Of a stretch of DNA of 64,000 nt, positions 40,289-49,570 are shown piece by piece. The number at the start of each line of letters is the position of its first letter. Within the stretch, counting starts at the first letter, position 1. The translations under genes were made by a program, and so were the position numbers. Origin of the DNA: Pseudodesulfovibrio sp. JC047 (GTDB taxonomy: Bacteria > Desulfobacterota > Desulfovibrionia > Desulfovibrionales > Desulfovibrionaceae). Where the stretch lies: the NCBI RefSeq assembly GCF_010468615.1, contig NZ_WUEH01000013.1, positions 32,206 through 96,205 on the forward strand. Reading direction: 5' to 3'. The notes under the pieces were generated by a model. That model worked only from the letters and a program-made list of their open reading frames with translations. It searched no databases and was not told the DNA's origin.

Positions 40289-42421
40289 TTATAAAAGTTC
40301 AAGATAATCTTCGATGATGACTTTGAGACCGAAGCCCGGGAAGTTGATCCGATATTTGTTGGGTTCGATCCGGGCAATAATTTTCCCTTTACCAAAGATC
40401 TTGTGTCGGCAAAAGCCGAGTTTGGACGGGTCTGGCTTGGATGGGGCGACGCTGTTCGATGGCGTGCTTGGCCGTGACAAGGGGGTGGCACCGGGGGTGC
40501 CGCGCTTGCGACGTTTTTCCAGACCTCCACCATAGGACTCGTTCACTCGATCAAAGACCGTGTCCGGCAGTTCGAGAATGAACGGACTGGGCAAAGTCGG
40601 CTCTGACATGCCGCTGGCCCGGTTATAGACAGAGCTGGGCACGAAGAGTTTGAGGCATTTTTTGGCGCGGGTGCAGGCCACGTACATCAGACGGCGTTCT
40701 TCTTCCAGGTCCTCGGCCCGTTGCATGGCCCGTCGGGAAGGGAACCGATCTTCTACAAGATCAATAATGATGACCGCGGACCATTCAAGCCCTTTGGCAG
40801 AGTGGACCGTTGAGAGAACCACCGCATTTTCTTTGCGTTTTTCCTCTTCCGGGTCGCCATCCAGACTGAGATCGCCGAGAAGTTGGTCCATGTCCGTGTA
40901 ATTGACGGCAATCTGGCTGAGCTGTTCCAACCCGGCTTGCCGTTTCGGATAGTCGTCCGGGTATTTTTCGGCAAGAATGGGCTGGTAGAACGCGAGAATG
41001 GATTCCAGAATGGCCGACGGCTTGGGCGGCATGGCGCGGAGTTTGTTGAGTTCTCCGAGCAGCTCGCCGAGCTGTTCATGCTTTTTGGTCATCTTACCCA
41101 GATATTTGTCGTTTCTGGAATGAATCGCTTGATATATTTTTGCCACGGTTTTGGGGCCGACACCTTTGATGTGGTCCAAGGCTCGTTGCCATGCCAGCAG
41201 GTCGTGGGGATTGACGACCAATCGGAGATACGACAGGACATCTTTGATATGTGCGGCTTCGTGGAAGCGGATGCCACCGTATTTTTGATAGTCGATGCCG
41301 ATGCGCGTCAAAGCCACTTCCAACGGGAATGATTGATATCCGGCCCGGAACAGCACTGCCACATCGTGCAAGGAATACTTGCGTCGGAATTCCAGAATCT
41401 GGTCCACCACGAGCTTGGCCTGACTTTGATCGCTGATCGGGTGGACCACTTCGGGTAGAACCGTACTCTTGAGGTCGGAATAGAGTTTTTTGTCGAATTT
41501 GGTGGTCGCCCCTTTGAGAATTTCATTGGTCAAATCAAGAATGGGCTGAACCGATCGATAGTTCTTCTCAAGGCGAATCACTTTGGCATTGTTGAATATC
41601 TTAGGAAATTCAAGGATGTTTGCGACATTCGCCCCACGAAAGGCATAAATGGATTGGGCGTCATCACCCACGGCCATGACATTGCCGGATTTTCCGGCCA
41701 GTAGTTTGACGATTCGAGCCTGTACCAGATTGGTGTCCTGATATTCATCCACCATGATGTAGCGATATCTGGTCTGGAGCTGGTTGCGGAGTGGTTCGTT
41801 TTCCGTAAGAAGCTTGTCCAGCAGAAAGAGCAGATCGTCATAGTCCATCAACGCATGAGTTCGTTTGAAATGGGCATAACCATCCGAAATTTCATTCAAG
41901 TCATCGAGATAGGAATTAAGGTGATAGGCTTCCCGTTCCAGGATGGTCTCGATAGGTAATTCCTTGTTGCGGGATTTGGTAATCATGTCCAGCAGGGTGG
42001 ATTTTCTCGGATAGGAGCGATCCCCTTTGCCGAGTTTGAGGTCATCCTTGACATCTTTACAGATGCTTTCACTGTCCGCTCTGTCCATGAGTGTGAACCC
42101 ATTGTCAAAGCCGATGTCCATGGCATTCTGGCGCAAGGTGGCATAGGCAAAGGAGTGAAAGGTGCCTCCAGCTGTTCCATGGAGGGACCGACCGAGAATC
42201 TCCTCGGCCCGGGTCAGCATTTCCTGAGCAGCCTTCCGGGTGAAAGTCAGTAGCAGGATTTGGCTTGGGTCAACACCCATTTCCACCAAGTGGGCCAGAC
42301 GGTACACGATCGTGCGTGTTTTTCCTGAACCAGCACCCGCGATAACCAGAACCGGCCCTTCGGTCGTCTGGGCTGCCTCGCGTTGGGCCTCATTCAGTTC
42401 ATTATCGAAATCTATGCTCAT
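40289..42421 (-). CDS. UvrD/Rep-type ATP-dependent DNA helicase
   Basis: A 710-residue superfamily 1A helicase. Motif I is VIAGAGSGKTRTI (about 26-38), Ia LTFTRKAAQEM, II VDEYQDTN, III GDDAQSIYAFRGA, IV near EKNYRS, V VLSTVHSAKGLEW and VI YVACTRAKKCL. The C-terminal tail (about 625-710) ends with a Tudor-like stretch LGFCRHKIFGKGKIIARIEP, as in PcrA/UvrD. It unwinds 3'-5' in repair or replication restart. It starts one base after the stop of the preceding gene. Confidence 0.94.
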   Translation of the reverse strand: MSIDFDNELNEAQREAAQTTEGPVLVIAGAGSGKTRTIVYRLAHLVEMGVDPSQILLLTFTRKAAQEMLTRAEEILGRSLHGTAGGTFHSFAYATLRQNAMDIGFDNGFTLMDRADSESICKDVKDDLKLGKGDRSYPRKSTLLDMITKSRNKELPIETILEREAYHLNSYLDDLNEISDGYAHFKRTHALMDYDDLLFLLDKLLTENEPLRNQLQTRYRYIMVDEYQDTNLVQARIVKLLAGKSGNVMAVGDDAQSIYAFRGANVANILEFPKIFNNAKVIRLEKNYRSVQPILDLTNEILKGATTKFDKKLYSDLKSTVLPEVVHPISDQSQAKLVVDQILEFRRKYSLHDVAVLFRAGYQSFPLEVALTRIGIDYQKYGGIRFHEAAHIKDVLSYLRLVVNPHDLLAWQRALDHIKGVGPKTVAKIYQAIHSRNDKYLGKMTKKHEQLGELLGELNKLRAMPPKPSAILESILAFYQPILAEKYPDDYPKRQAGLEQLSQIAVNYTDMDQLLGDLSLDGDPEEEKRKENAVVLSTVHSAKGLEWSAVIIIDLVEDRFPSRRAMQRAEDLEEERRLMYVACTRAKKCLKLFVPSSVYNRASGMSEPTLPSPFILELPDTVFDRVNESYGGGLEKRRKRGTPGATPLSRPSTPSNSVAPSKPDPSKLGFCRHKIFGKGKIIARIEPNKYRINFPGFGLKVIIEDYLELL

Positions 42422-43720
42422 TTATTTTTTAATATCAAAGTGTTGGAGTATTGTGGTGCCGATGTCTCGTAGGGAGCGCGGCTGTGAATCTTCGGTGTCA
42501 TAAAACAGTGCTCCTTCTACCGTATGTGTCCCTGTCCGTCCATGCAAACCAAATATGTCGGTTCGATCGAATTTGGCCTTGAGGTCAAAGCCGGGATGCG
42601 CTTCGCAGATTAGGTCAGGGACCTGATTGGTATGAGCACCGGGATAAAGGGTGTCTCGGGTGTGAACAGCCTTGAGGACCGGAGATCCTTTGTATGTCAG
42701 TTGGAGCAGTCCGTGTCTGATGGTGTTGATCAATGCGGGGATGTTCTGTTCAGACACTCGCCCTCGGCCAAAGCGTGTGGCGGAGTGAATGTAGATTCGA
42801 CCCGGATCAAGGGCAAAGGCCTGGGATTCTGACGAGAGTTTCGAGGCATCCCACTCGTCGTCAGGGGTGCCGGAAAGCGTCAGGAATCCCTGTTGTTTGA
42901 GCCAGGTGTTCAGGCAGACTTCGGTTTTTAGTTCGGTAAAACCGTGGTCAGCCAGCACCAGCAGTCGTTTGGGACCGGGCAGAGCATCATATCGTTTCAG
43001 GAACAGGCCGATGGCGTGATCCCAATCCGCAAGAAAGCGCAGGCATTTTAAATGAGAGGGGTGATCCGTGTGAAGCACCGCATCCATGAAGAAGTGGAAA
43101 AGCCGATCCGTTTCAGTGAAGACGTGAATAAACAGGTCCCAGCCAAGGTCCGGCCAGAGCATGTCCAACGCATTCAATCGGGAATGTAGAGTCGCGCGCA
43201 GTTCTGCAAGCAGGTAGTCGAGATCCTGTTGTCCCCGGTTGGTGTCCGCTTCGAGCTTGTAGTTTATCGAGCAAAGTTTTTCTTTTAAAAACGAGGGGTA
43301 AACAGCTTTTTCAATGTCGAGAGAAACAAAACCGGAAATGCACATCCCCCGAAGTTGACGCACTGGATAGGTACCGGGCAGGTTGATGATGCGGGAAAGA
43401 ATGCCGTGGGTGCCAAGACGGTCAAAGATGGTGGGACACGTCACATCCAGGCTGTTCGTGATTCGCATTTGATAGGTCTGCGGGTCCAAATGGGAAAAAC
43501 CGAAAATACCGTGTTTTTCCGGGCCTTCTCCTGTAAAGAAGGCGGTCCAGTTAACTGGCGAAAGTTCTGGGAGTTCCGCTTTGACGGTGGTTGCGTGTTG
43601 CGCCAGTCGGCGGATGTTGGGCAGGCTCGCTCCAAGCTGAAGCGCAAGGTCGAGCGGCATTCCGTCCAACCCCAGTACAACCAGGCGTGAACGTGGTTTT
43701 GAAGAAAGTAGAATAGACAT
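42422..43720 (-). CDS. Type I phosphodiesterase/nucleotide pyrophosphatase family protein
   Basis: A 432-residue alkaline phosphatase-superfamily hydrolase. The N-terminal LVVLGLDGMPLDLALQLG (about 14-31) has the first metal Asp. SPVNWTAFFTGEGPEKHGIFGF (about 54-75) holds the nucleophile Thr, and FTETDRLFHFFMDA, VLADHGFTELKTEV and a late GLHGRTGTHTVEGAL supply the other ligands. No signal peptide, so cytoplasmic. The substrate is unknown. It lies in a tight run between DUF2156 and helicase genes. Confidence 0.88.
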   Translation of the reverse strand: MSILLSSKPRSRLVVLGLDGMPLDLALQLGASLPNIRRLAQHATTVKAELPELSPVNWTAFFTGEGPEKHGIFGFSHLDPQTYQMRITNSLDVTCPTIFDRLGTHGILSRIINLPGTYPVRQLRGMCISGFVSLDIEKAVYPSFLKEKLCSINYKLEADTNRGQQDLDYLLAELRATLHSRLNALDMLWPDLGWDLFIHVFTETDRLFHFFMDAVLHTDHPSHLKCLRFLADWDHAIGLFLKRYDALPGPKRLLVLADHGFTELKTEVCLNTWLKQQGFLTLSGTPDDEWDASKLSSESQAFALDPGRIYIHSATRFGRGRVSEQNIPALINTIRHGLLQLTYKGSPVLKAVHTRDTLYPGAHTNQVPDLICEAHPGFDLKAKFDRTDIFGLHGRTGTHTVEGALFYDTEDSQPRSLRDIGTTILQHFDIKK

Positions 43721-43722
43721 GA

Positions 43723-44604
43723 TTAGAGCAGGGTTGTTTCAAATTTTTTCAGGAAGAATGTGGGGTTGTATGAGAGCTTCGCTTTTCGCAATCCTTCGTC
43801 ACCCAGGTCTTGTTCTCGGTTGACAGTGGTGAAATCGGCACCGTCGTTTTCCAAAAACATCTGGTTGATGGCCTGATACACGCCTTTGTACCGGACATCG
43901 CCTTTTTCAAAATGGATGACGACCGAGTCTTCACACAGGGGTTCTGCCACAGTGTAGGCTATGACTTTTCCATCCACGCGCAGGCTGGCTCCCGTGAGAC
44001 CTGTGATCTGATCGAAGTTGTGCAACACGCGAGTGATGGCGCGGTTTTCCGCTTTGAGTGCGTCTGACGGGTTGTTTTCTTCATACCATTTATACCATTC
44101 GTCCTGCATTTCGAGCACTTCTTCAACACAATTGGGCGTCATGGAGTCATAGGTGAAGTCATAGTTTTTCTTGAATTGGTTGAGCAGATTTTTCTTTTTA
44201 TGGAATTTCTTTCCCTTGAGCGCGATCAGGTCCTCGACGGAATAGATGTAATCCCAGTGCTCGCGGCATTCTTCGATGAGGATGTGGTTGCCATAGGCCA
44301 CGGACCAGAGACGGGTCAGGGCCTCGGGAACGCGGGTGAATTTCCCGCTGTCCTGCATGACGTCGCAATGGGGCCAATCGTATTTTTCCCACGGTCCGAT
44401 GGGTGCCCAGAAAATGGTTTCCGGTTTGGTCTGACGGATGAAACACAGGTCTTTGTGAAAGGCCCATTCAAGACCGTAGTGTTCGGCCCAGCCAAAGATG
44501 TTGGCAAAGGAAAAATCACTGGTCAAAAGTTGTGGGCATTCGGTCAGGCACGCACGGTATTCGATCTGTCTGTCCACAGAGATTGGTTCAAAATTGAGTT
44601 GCAT
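43723..44604 (-). CDS. DUF2156 family (phosphatidylglycerol lysyltransferase-like) protein
   Basis: A 293-residue protein of the GNAT-related DUF2156 fold, as in the C-terminal half of MprF. Hallmarks are LTSDFSFANIFGWAEHYGLEW (about 28-48), the KFHKKKNLLNQFKKNYDFTY segment (about 133-152) and VNREQDLGDEGLRKAKLSYNP near the C-terminus. It lacks the membrane flippase part of MprF, so transfer of an amino acid to a lipid is only a possibility. It is 2 bases upstream of the phosphodiesterase gene. Confidence 0.87.
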   Translation of the reverse strand: MQLNFEPISVDRQIEYRACLTECPQLLTSDFSFANIFGWAEHYGLEWAFHKDLCFIRQTKPETIFWAPIGPWEKYDWPHCDVMQDSGKFTRVPEALTRLWSVAYGNHILIEECREHWDYIYSVEDLIALKGKKFHKKKNLLNQFKKNYDFTYDSMTPNCVEEVLEMQDEWYKWYEENNPSDALKAENRAITRVLHNFDQITGLTGASLRVDGKVIAYTVAEPLCEDSVVIHFEKGDVRYKGVYQAINQMFLENDGADFTTVNREQDLGDEGLRKAKLSYNPTFFLKKFETTLL

Positions 44605-44613
44605 AGAGTATCC

Positions 44614-46005
44614 TCACTGTTCGTGACGAGGCGTTCGTTTTTGTATCATAGCGAAACGTTGCCAATTTTTGAAGTTGAAGAAATAGAGAAGTATGGACGA
44701 TTGCACTATTTGTGAGCAGAACATGGCGATCCAGATGCCTTCGGCATCCTGCATGACGAAATGGCCAAGACAGTAAGCCAGTGGAAGTCTGAGGCCCCAC
44801 GTTGCGCCGCCCATGATGAACATGTTGTACATGGTGGCCCCGGCCCCGTTGAGTGCTCCGGCCAGAATCATGCTGGTCAGGGTGAACGGGATGGCAAGGA
44901 CGTTCCATTTGAGATAACTTATGGCCTGGGCCGCGACGGCCGTGTCTCGGGTGAGCAGCCCGACCCATGGTTCAAGGAATTGCCAGACCACGAAGGAAAA
45001 GAGCGTGATCGAGATCAGGCCTATTTTCAGAATACGGAACCCAAATTTTTTGGCTTCCTTGGGCTGCTTTGCTCCAAGGTAATGCCCGATGAGAATACTC
45101 GCGGTCAGATTGAAGGCAAAGGCGGGCAGAAAGAGGAGGGATTCGATGCGCAGTCCGATGGCCATGCCTGCCAGCGCGTCCACCGCGTTCCACGGAAGGC
45201 TTGCCGTGATGATATACAAGACCATGTAGCCGGACTGCCAGACTATTTGCATCAATCCTGACGGCCATGCGACTTTGATCAGATAGGGCATGGCCCGTTT
45301 GGTCCACCTCCACGGTGCAAAGCTGTCCCTTTTGAGGAGGCCGTGTCGGGCAAGTGTGAACACGTTGAGGAGCATTCCCGCAGTGATGGAGATGAATGTT
45401 GCCCATGCCAATCCCTTGAAACCGATATTGGGCATCCCGAACCACCCCAGTCCCAGTCCCAAGTCAAGGACGGTGTTCAATGCGGTGACAATGATCATGG
45501 AATACAGTGGGTACATGACCTGTTTGCGTGCCCGGAAGATCGCGTTGGTGATCATGAGCATGTAGTATGCGGGGAGCATGGCGAGATAGATTGTCAGGAA
45601 ATATTCTGTTGTCGTGCGCATTTCCGGTGGAATTTGCAAGATCGCCAGCATTCCGTTTTTCAAAGGAAGCCCGATCACGAGAAACGCAGTCCCCAGAATG
45701 GCGGCTAATAATAGGCAGAGTCCGGTATATCGTTTGACCCGTTGTATCAGGCCTGCGCCAAGGGATTGGCTAATGGCTGCAACGGCACCATTGGCAATGG
45801 CCATGGCCACGACCAGCAAGAGAAAAAAGGATTGGGAGATGATACCCAATGAGGCCTGAACCTCTCGGTTGATGTGTCCGGCGACCCAGACGTCTGTCAT
45901 GCCGATGAGAAAATGGAAGAACATCATCAGGAGCTGGGGCCAGGCCAGATTCCAGATGGTACGATACGGCGCGCGTGACATATTGGCGGTGAGTGTTTCG
46001 GACAT
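44614..46005 (-). CDS. MATE family efflux transporter
   Basis: A 463-residue protein with 12 predicted membrane helices and MATE motifs in each half (WPQLLMMFFHFLIGMTDVWVAGH near residue 20; AFNLTASILIGHYLGAKQPKEA near 275). It is distinct from the MATE protein at 14882. The ATG at 46005 is used, although its ribosome site is weak. It starts a run of six minus-strand genes and has a likely promoter at 46108-46136. The substrate is unknown. Confidence 0.88.
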   Translation of the reverse strand: MSETLTANMSRAPYRTIWNLAWPQLLMMFFHFLIGMTDVWVAGHINREVQASLGIISQSFFLLLVVAMAIANGAVAAISQSLGAGLIQRVKRYTGLCLLLAAILGTAFLVIGLPLKNGMLAILQIPPEMRTTTEYFLTIYLAMLPAYYMLMITNAIFRARKQVMYPLYSMIIVTALNTVLDLGLGLGWFGMPNIGFKGLAWATFISITAGMLLNVFTLARHGLLKRDSFAPWRWTKRAMPYLIKVAWPSGLMQIVWQSGYMVLYIITASLPWNAVDALAGMAIGLRIESLLFLPAFAFNLTASILIGHYLGAKQPKEAKKFGFRILKIGLISITLFSFVVWQFLEPWVGLLTRDTAVAAQAISYLKWNVLAIPFTLTSMILAGALNGAGATMYNMFIMGGATWGLRLPLAYCLGHFVMQDAEGIWIAMFCSQIVQSSILLYFFNFKNWQRFAMIQKRTPRHEQ

Positions 46006-46337
46006 GGTGCAGTGTCGGGTTCGAGTAAGCCGAAGTTGGCAGGGTGTCTTTAATGATAGGTCTTTTTTCCCGATTGCCAAGGCGGAAAACGGCCATTCGA
46101 ATCCAATTCTATATCTTTTTCAAAACACTTGCACAAGGAGCGGATGACATTCCCTGTTGAAGACATGTGCGTTATTGTCCACAGAATTTCTGTATGTATC
46201 GAGTATTAAAAGAAGAAATTGATAGTCATAAATGTGGTGTTGCCATGGAGACGACGGGCTAATCAGTGCTTTTCTCTTTGCGTGGTGCCGATAGATTTTG
46301 GCCTTCAGCTTGGATGAGAGTGAATAGGGCGTGCTCT
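46006..46337. other. 332-base intergenic region
   Basis: It contains the candidate promoter for the MATE run and the end side of the ECF ATPase gene. I see no coding sequence and no clear terminator. Confidence 0.5.
46108..46136 (-). promoter_or_regulatory. Candidate promoter for the MATE-to-trmO run
   Basis: On the minus strand TTGTGC (46136-46131) and TATAGA (46113-46108) are separated by 17 bases. It lies 103 bases before the MATE start. Confidence 0.4.
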
Positions 46338-47054
46338 TTAATGCTGGTGTGGCACGTCGCCTTCTTCATGAACGTGGATATGGCTGTGCGGCTTGAGTTC
46401 GCCGGGTTTGATCTGTCCATCTCGCATGGCAAGGAGTCGGTTGGTGGTCGCAGTCAGAAAGTCCGGGTCGTGGGAAACTACCAGTCGAGCCATGTCCAAT
46501 CCTTGAAGGATGGTGATCAGTCGATCCTTGGCTTCGGGAGACAGGCCGGTGGTCGGTTCATCCAAGATGAGAACCTTTGGGCGCATGGCGAGGATGGTTG
46601 CCAGTGCGACCAGTTTTTTTTCGCCCCCTGACATCCGATGGGGAATTCGGTCTTCGAATTCGCTGAGACCCACGATGTGCAAAGCCTCCCGAGCGCGATC
46701 GGCGGCATCGGCCTTGGATAATCCCTGATTGAGTGGGCCAAAGGCCACGTCATCAAGCACCGTCGGGCAAAAGAGTTGATCGTCGGAGTGTTGAAAGAGA
46801 AAACCGATGTGCAGTCGAGCCTGATCAAAGGCTTTGAGGTCTGTCATGGGGACACCGAAGAGGTGGACGGTCCCTTCCTTGGGGGTGAGCAATCCCATGA
46901 GGAGGTGGAGCATGGTGGTCTTGCCCGCGCCATTGGGACCGAACAGGCCGATTTTTTCATCCTGATGCAAATGAAAGTTGAGTTTGTCCAGTGCGTTGTC
47001 TCGGTTGGGAAATGCGTAGCTGACGTCCTTCAGCTCAATGATTGCAGCGGTCAT
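46338..47054 (-). CDS. Energy-coupling factor/cobalt ABC transporter ATPase with His-rich tail
   Basis: A 238-residue ABC ATPase of the CbiO/EcfA group. Walker A is GPNGAGKTT (about 39-47), the Q loop is FQHSDDQLFCPTV, the signature is MSGGEKKLV (about 141) and Walker B is VLILDEPTTG. The tail HSHIHVHEEGDVPHQH has six histidines and may bind nickel or cobalt. The start is set at 47054 by homology; the frame is open far upstream but there overlaps the T component gene. Its start overlaps that gene's stop by four bases. Confidence 0.9.
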   Translation of the reverse strand: MTAAIIELKDVSYAFPNRDNALDKLNFHLHQDEKIGLFGPNGAGKTTMLHLLMGLLTPKEGTVHLFGVPMTDLKAFDQARLHIGFLFQHSDDQLFCPTVLDDVAFGPLNQGLSKADAADRAREALHIVGLSEFEDRIPHRMSGGEKKLVALATILAMRPKVLILDEPTTGLSPEAKDRLITILQGLDMARLVVSHDPDFLTATTNRLLAMRDGQIKPGELKPHSHIHVHEEGDVPHQH

Positions 47055-47821
47055 GGTATAACTCCAGGAAAAAATTCCAATTGAATGATGCGTGCCGTGA
47101 AAAGAATACAGAGGAAAAGGAAAACATAGGCTGTGGGGGTGGTCGTAAAAGTGGTCAGTGAATAGAATCGGCCACGAAATCCACGGCAGCGCATGGCTCC
47201 CTGAACCCGTTCGGCTCGATCCCAGCTCTTGACCAGAATCATGCCGACCAGCCAGGCATAGGAACGATAGGTGTGTGTATTCGTCTTTGGTTTGAAACCA
47301 CGGGCTTGCATGGCCGTGCGCATGGTCATGTATTCCTGATGGATGACAAAGATGTATCGATAAGTAAACAGCAGCAGATGACACAGTTTTTGGGGCAGTC
47401 CCAACTGCTGAAGGGCTGGGCCGAGGTTCTGAACGGAAATGGTGCCCATGAGGGCCATGAGCGTAAGAACGATGGCATTCGACTTGATAGTGATGAGTAA
47501 GGCCAGGTTCACACCTTGTGTTGTCGCGTGTAACGGCCCTATAGACCAAATGGTATCTCCGGGTAAGGAAAAGGGGAGAAAGAACCAGAGAAAGAGAATG
47601 AAGGCGTTGACGACCATGAGTCGTTTGACCACTCGTCCGAGGTGCAATTGAGCCATGACCACGAGCAGTACGCCGAAGCCCAGTCCGAACAGAGCCGGGA
47701 GCCGGGTGTGCAGAATTGCCAAGGGAATGGTGATAAGTGCGCCGCATATCAGCCTGATACGCGGGTCCATACGATGAATGAAGGAATTGCCAATGGCAAA
47801 TTGTTCAGTAATGGCGGCCAA
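47051..47821 (-). CDS. Energy-coupling factor transporter T component (CbiQ/EcfT)
   Basis: A roughly 256-residue membrane protein with about five helices. Family marks are IGNSFIHRMDPRIRLICGAL near the start and two coupling motifs, ARG (MQARGFKP) and CRG (MRCRGFRG), toward the C-terminus. It couples the ATPase to a substrate-binding S component. The TTG at 47821 (AAGGA upstream) is preferred; an earlier TTG at 47899 lies inside the terminator hairpin of the upstream gene. No S component (CbiM-like) is next to it. Confidence 0.85.
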   Translation of the reverse strand: MAAITEQFAIGNSFIHRMDPRIRLICGALITIPLAILHTRLPALFGLGFGVLLVVMAQLHLGRVVKRLMVVNAFILFLWFFLPFSLPGDTIWSIGPLHATTQGVNLALLITIKSNAIVLTLMALMGTISVQNLGPALQQLGLPQKLCHLLLFTYRYIFVIHQEYMTMRTAMQARGFKPKTNTHTYRSYAWLVGMILVKSWDRAERVQGAMRCRGFRGRFYSLTTFTTTPTAYVFLFLCILFTARIIQLEFFPGVIP

Positions 47822-47882
47822 TAGTGTGTCCTTGTCCTCTGAAATTGCGAATACTTCAGTCAGAAGGCGAGGAGTAGTACAA

Positions 47883-47929
47883 AATGGAAAATCGTGCAAC
47901 CGGCACAGTGTGATATCTGTGCCGGTTGC
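47883..47929 (-). terminator. Terminator after the HD protein gene
   Basis: A 13-bp perfect stem GCAACCGGCACAG/CTGTGCCGGTTGC (47896-47908 and 47917-47929) with an eight-base loop is followed on the minus strand by a T-rich stretch. Confidence 0.75.
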
Positions 47930-47935
47930 ATGAGA

Positions 47936-48499
47936 TTATTCGGCAGTCAGGCCCACTTGGGGGGCAATGGCTGTGACGGAGGTAATGGCTATTTGGAGAA
48001 AATCTCCCAGTTCCAAACCTATTTTGTCACATTCGCGGATGCAATCACGGTTGACACTGGCGGCAAAAGCCTTGTCTTTCATCTTTTTTTTCAAGCTCTT
48101 GGTTTTCATCCCTTCGATCTTGGTCGGGCGAACCAAGGCCCCGGCATGGACCAGACCCGTGACGGTTTCGCCACACCGCAGGGCATAATCCAGTGTGGTT
48201 TCAGGCGCTTCTGCACCATTCATTTCCGCCGCATGACGCCGGATGGCAGCCAGTGCTTCGTCCGGAAGCTTCCCTTCGAGCATGTCCACGCTGTCCAGGC
48301 CGTGTCGGTCATGGGTGTGTTTGGTGACCGCATAGTCGAGGTCGTGCAACAGGCCGGTGATTCCCCACAGGTCTGCATCCTCTCCCAGTTTGGTGGCCAG
48401 GCCTCGCATGACGGCTTCTGACTCCAGAGCATGGTTGATGAGGCTGGTTTCAGTGTTGTGTGCTTTCAGGAGTGTCCAAGCTTCTTCTCGTGTTATCAT
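47936..48499 (-). CDS. HD domain (HDIG-type) protein
   Basis: A 187-residue metal-dependent phosphohydrolase. The HD motif is LLHDLDYAV (about residue 52), with an upstream His in LINHALESEAVMRGLA and downstream RRHAAEMNG and GLVHAGALVRP. Such stand-alone HD proteins hydrolyse nucleotides or related phosphoesters; the substrate is not known. ATG 48499 has AGGAAAGG upstream. It ends in its own terminator before the ECF pair. Confidence 0.85.
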   Translation of the reverse strand: MITREEAWTLLKAHNTETSLINHALESEAVMRGLATKLGEDADLWGITGLLHDLDYAVTKHTHDRHGLDSVDMLEGKLPDEALAAIRRHAAEMNGAEAPETTLDYALRCGETVTGLVHAGALVRPTKIEGMKTKSLKKKMKDKAFAASVNRDCIRECDKIGLELGDFLQIAITSVTAIAPQVGLTAE

Positions 48500-48600
48500 A
48501 ATCCTTTCCTTGATATGAATGAGGTTGAGTATGCAATACTGCCGGATGATATCTGTCTGGTCTAGTGACAGATTCGGGTTTGCTGCATCCGTACAGAGTG

Positions 48601-49560
48601 TCAGGCGTTGTGCAACCAACAGGCGACCTTGGTCCCTGATTCAGTTTTCTGGAGGTGTGGACGGTCTGTTTGACATTGTTCAAAAGCATGGGGACATCGC
48701 GGGTGAAACGGGCAGCCGGTGGGAGGATTCATGGGGCTGGGCAAGTCACCGCTCAATGCGATTCGGTCTGGTTGATTGGTCGGATCTGGGAGGAGAACAG
48801 CGGATAAAAGTGCCTGAGTATAAGGATGTTTAGGAAAAGTAAACAGCTGGGGGCTTGGCCCGATTTCCATGATATGACCGAGGTACATGACGGCCACGGT
48901 GTCAGCAATGTGGCTGACCACGGACAGATCGTGGGAAATGAAGACATAGGTCAGGCCGAATTGTGTTTGAAGATCTTTGAGGAGGCCGAGGACCTGTGCT
49001 TGAACCGAGACATCCAGTGCCGAGACCGGTTCGTCACAGACAATGAGTTTCGGGTTCAGGGCCAGGGTTCGGGCGACGGCCACACGTTGCCGTTGTCCTC
49101 CTGAAAATTCGTGGGGATAACGTTCACCCTGTTCCGGGCGGAGTCCGACCAATTTGAGCAGGTTTTGAACTTTTTCCCGTCGTTCCTGCTTGGTCCCGAT
49201 GGCGTGGATGTCTAGTCCTTCGCGAATGATGGTTCCGATTTTCTGGCGTGGATTCAGGGATGAATACGGGTCCTGAAAGATCATTTGTATCTTGCTGCGT
49301 AATGCCTTTTCATCCCAGGCCGAAAGCGTTTTGTTGTCAAAATGAACGGTGCCGCTGGTCACGGGTTCCAGTCCCATGATACATTTTGCCAATGTGGATT
49401 TGCCGCAACCGGATTCGCCGACCAGTCCGAGGGTTTCTCCGTGCTCAACCTGAAGGCTGACACCATCTACAGCGCGAACCAGATGAGATTGCAGGCCCAG
49501 AAGGCCACTGGTGACCTTGAAATGTTTGGTGACATTGGAGAGTTCAAGCAATGGTGGCAT
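48601..49560 (-). CDS. Oligopeptide/dipeptide ABC transporter ATPase (DppF/OppF-like)
   Basis: A 319-residue ATPase. Walker A GESGCGKST (about 46-54), Q loop FQDPYSSLNPR, signature FSGGQRQRV (about 156) and Walker B LIVCDEPVSALD are intact. The C-terminal oligo_HPY extension has CPFHPRCPHAFEQC. It powers peptide import as a heterodimer with the gene immediately upstream. ATG 49560 has GAGGGA in front. Permease and binding-protein genes are not present in the window. Confidence 0.93.
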   Translation of the reverse strand: MPPLLELSNVTKHFKVTSGLLGLQSHLVRAVDGVSLQVEHGETLGLVGESGCGKSTLAKCIMGLEPVTSGTVHFDNKTLSAWDEKALRSKIQMIFQDPYSSLNPRQKIGTIIREGLDIHAIGTKQERREKVQNLLKLVGLRPEQGERYPHEFSGGQRQRVAVARTLALNPKLIVCDEPVSALDVSVQAQVLGLLKDLQTQFGLTYVFISHDLSVVSHIADTVAVMYLGHIMEIGPSPQLFTFPKHPYTQALLSAVLLPDPTNQPDRIALSGDLPSPMNPPTGCPFHPRCPHAFEQCQTDRPHLQKTESGTKVACWLHNA

Positions 49561-49570
49561 GACTATTCCC

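Noticed and set aside
46266..46631. Plus-strand ORF of 121 codons
   Set aside because: It is antisense to the ECF ATPase gene, which has complete ABC motifs.
47822..47899. Longer N-terminus for the ECF T component
   Set aside because: The TTG at 47899 lies inside the terminator hairpin of the upstream HD gene; TTG 47821 has AAGGA and fits the family start.
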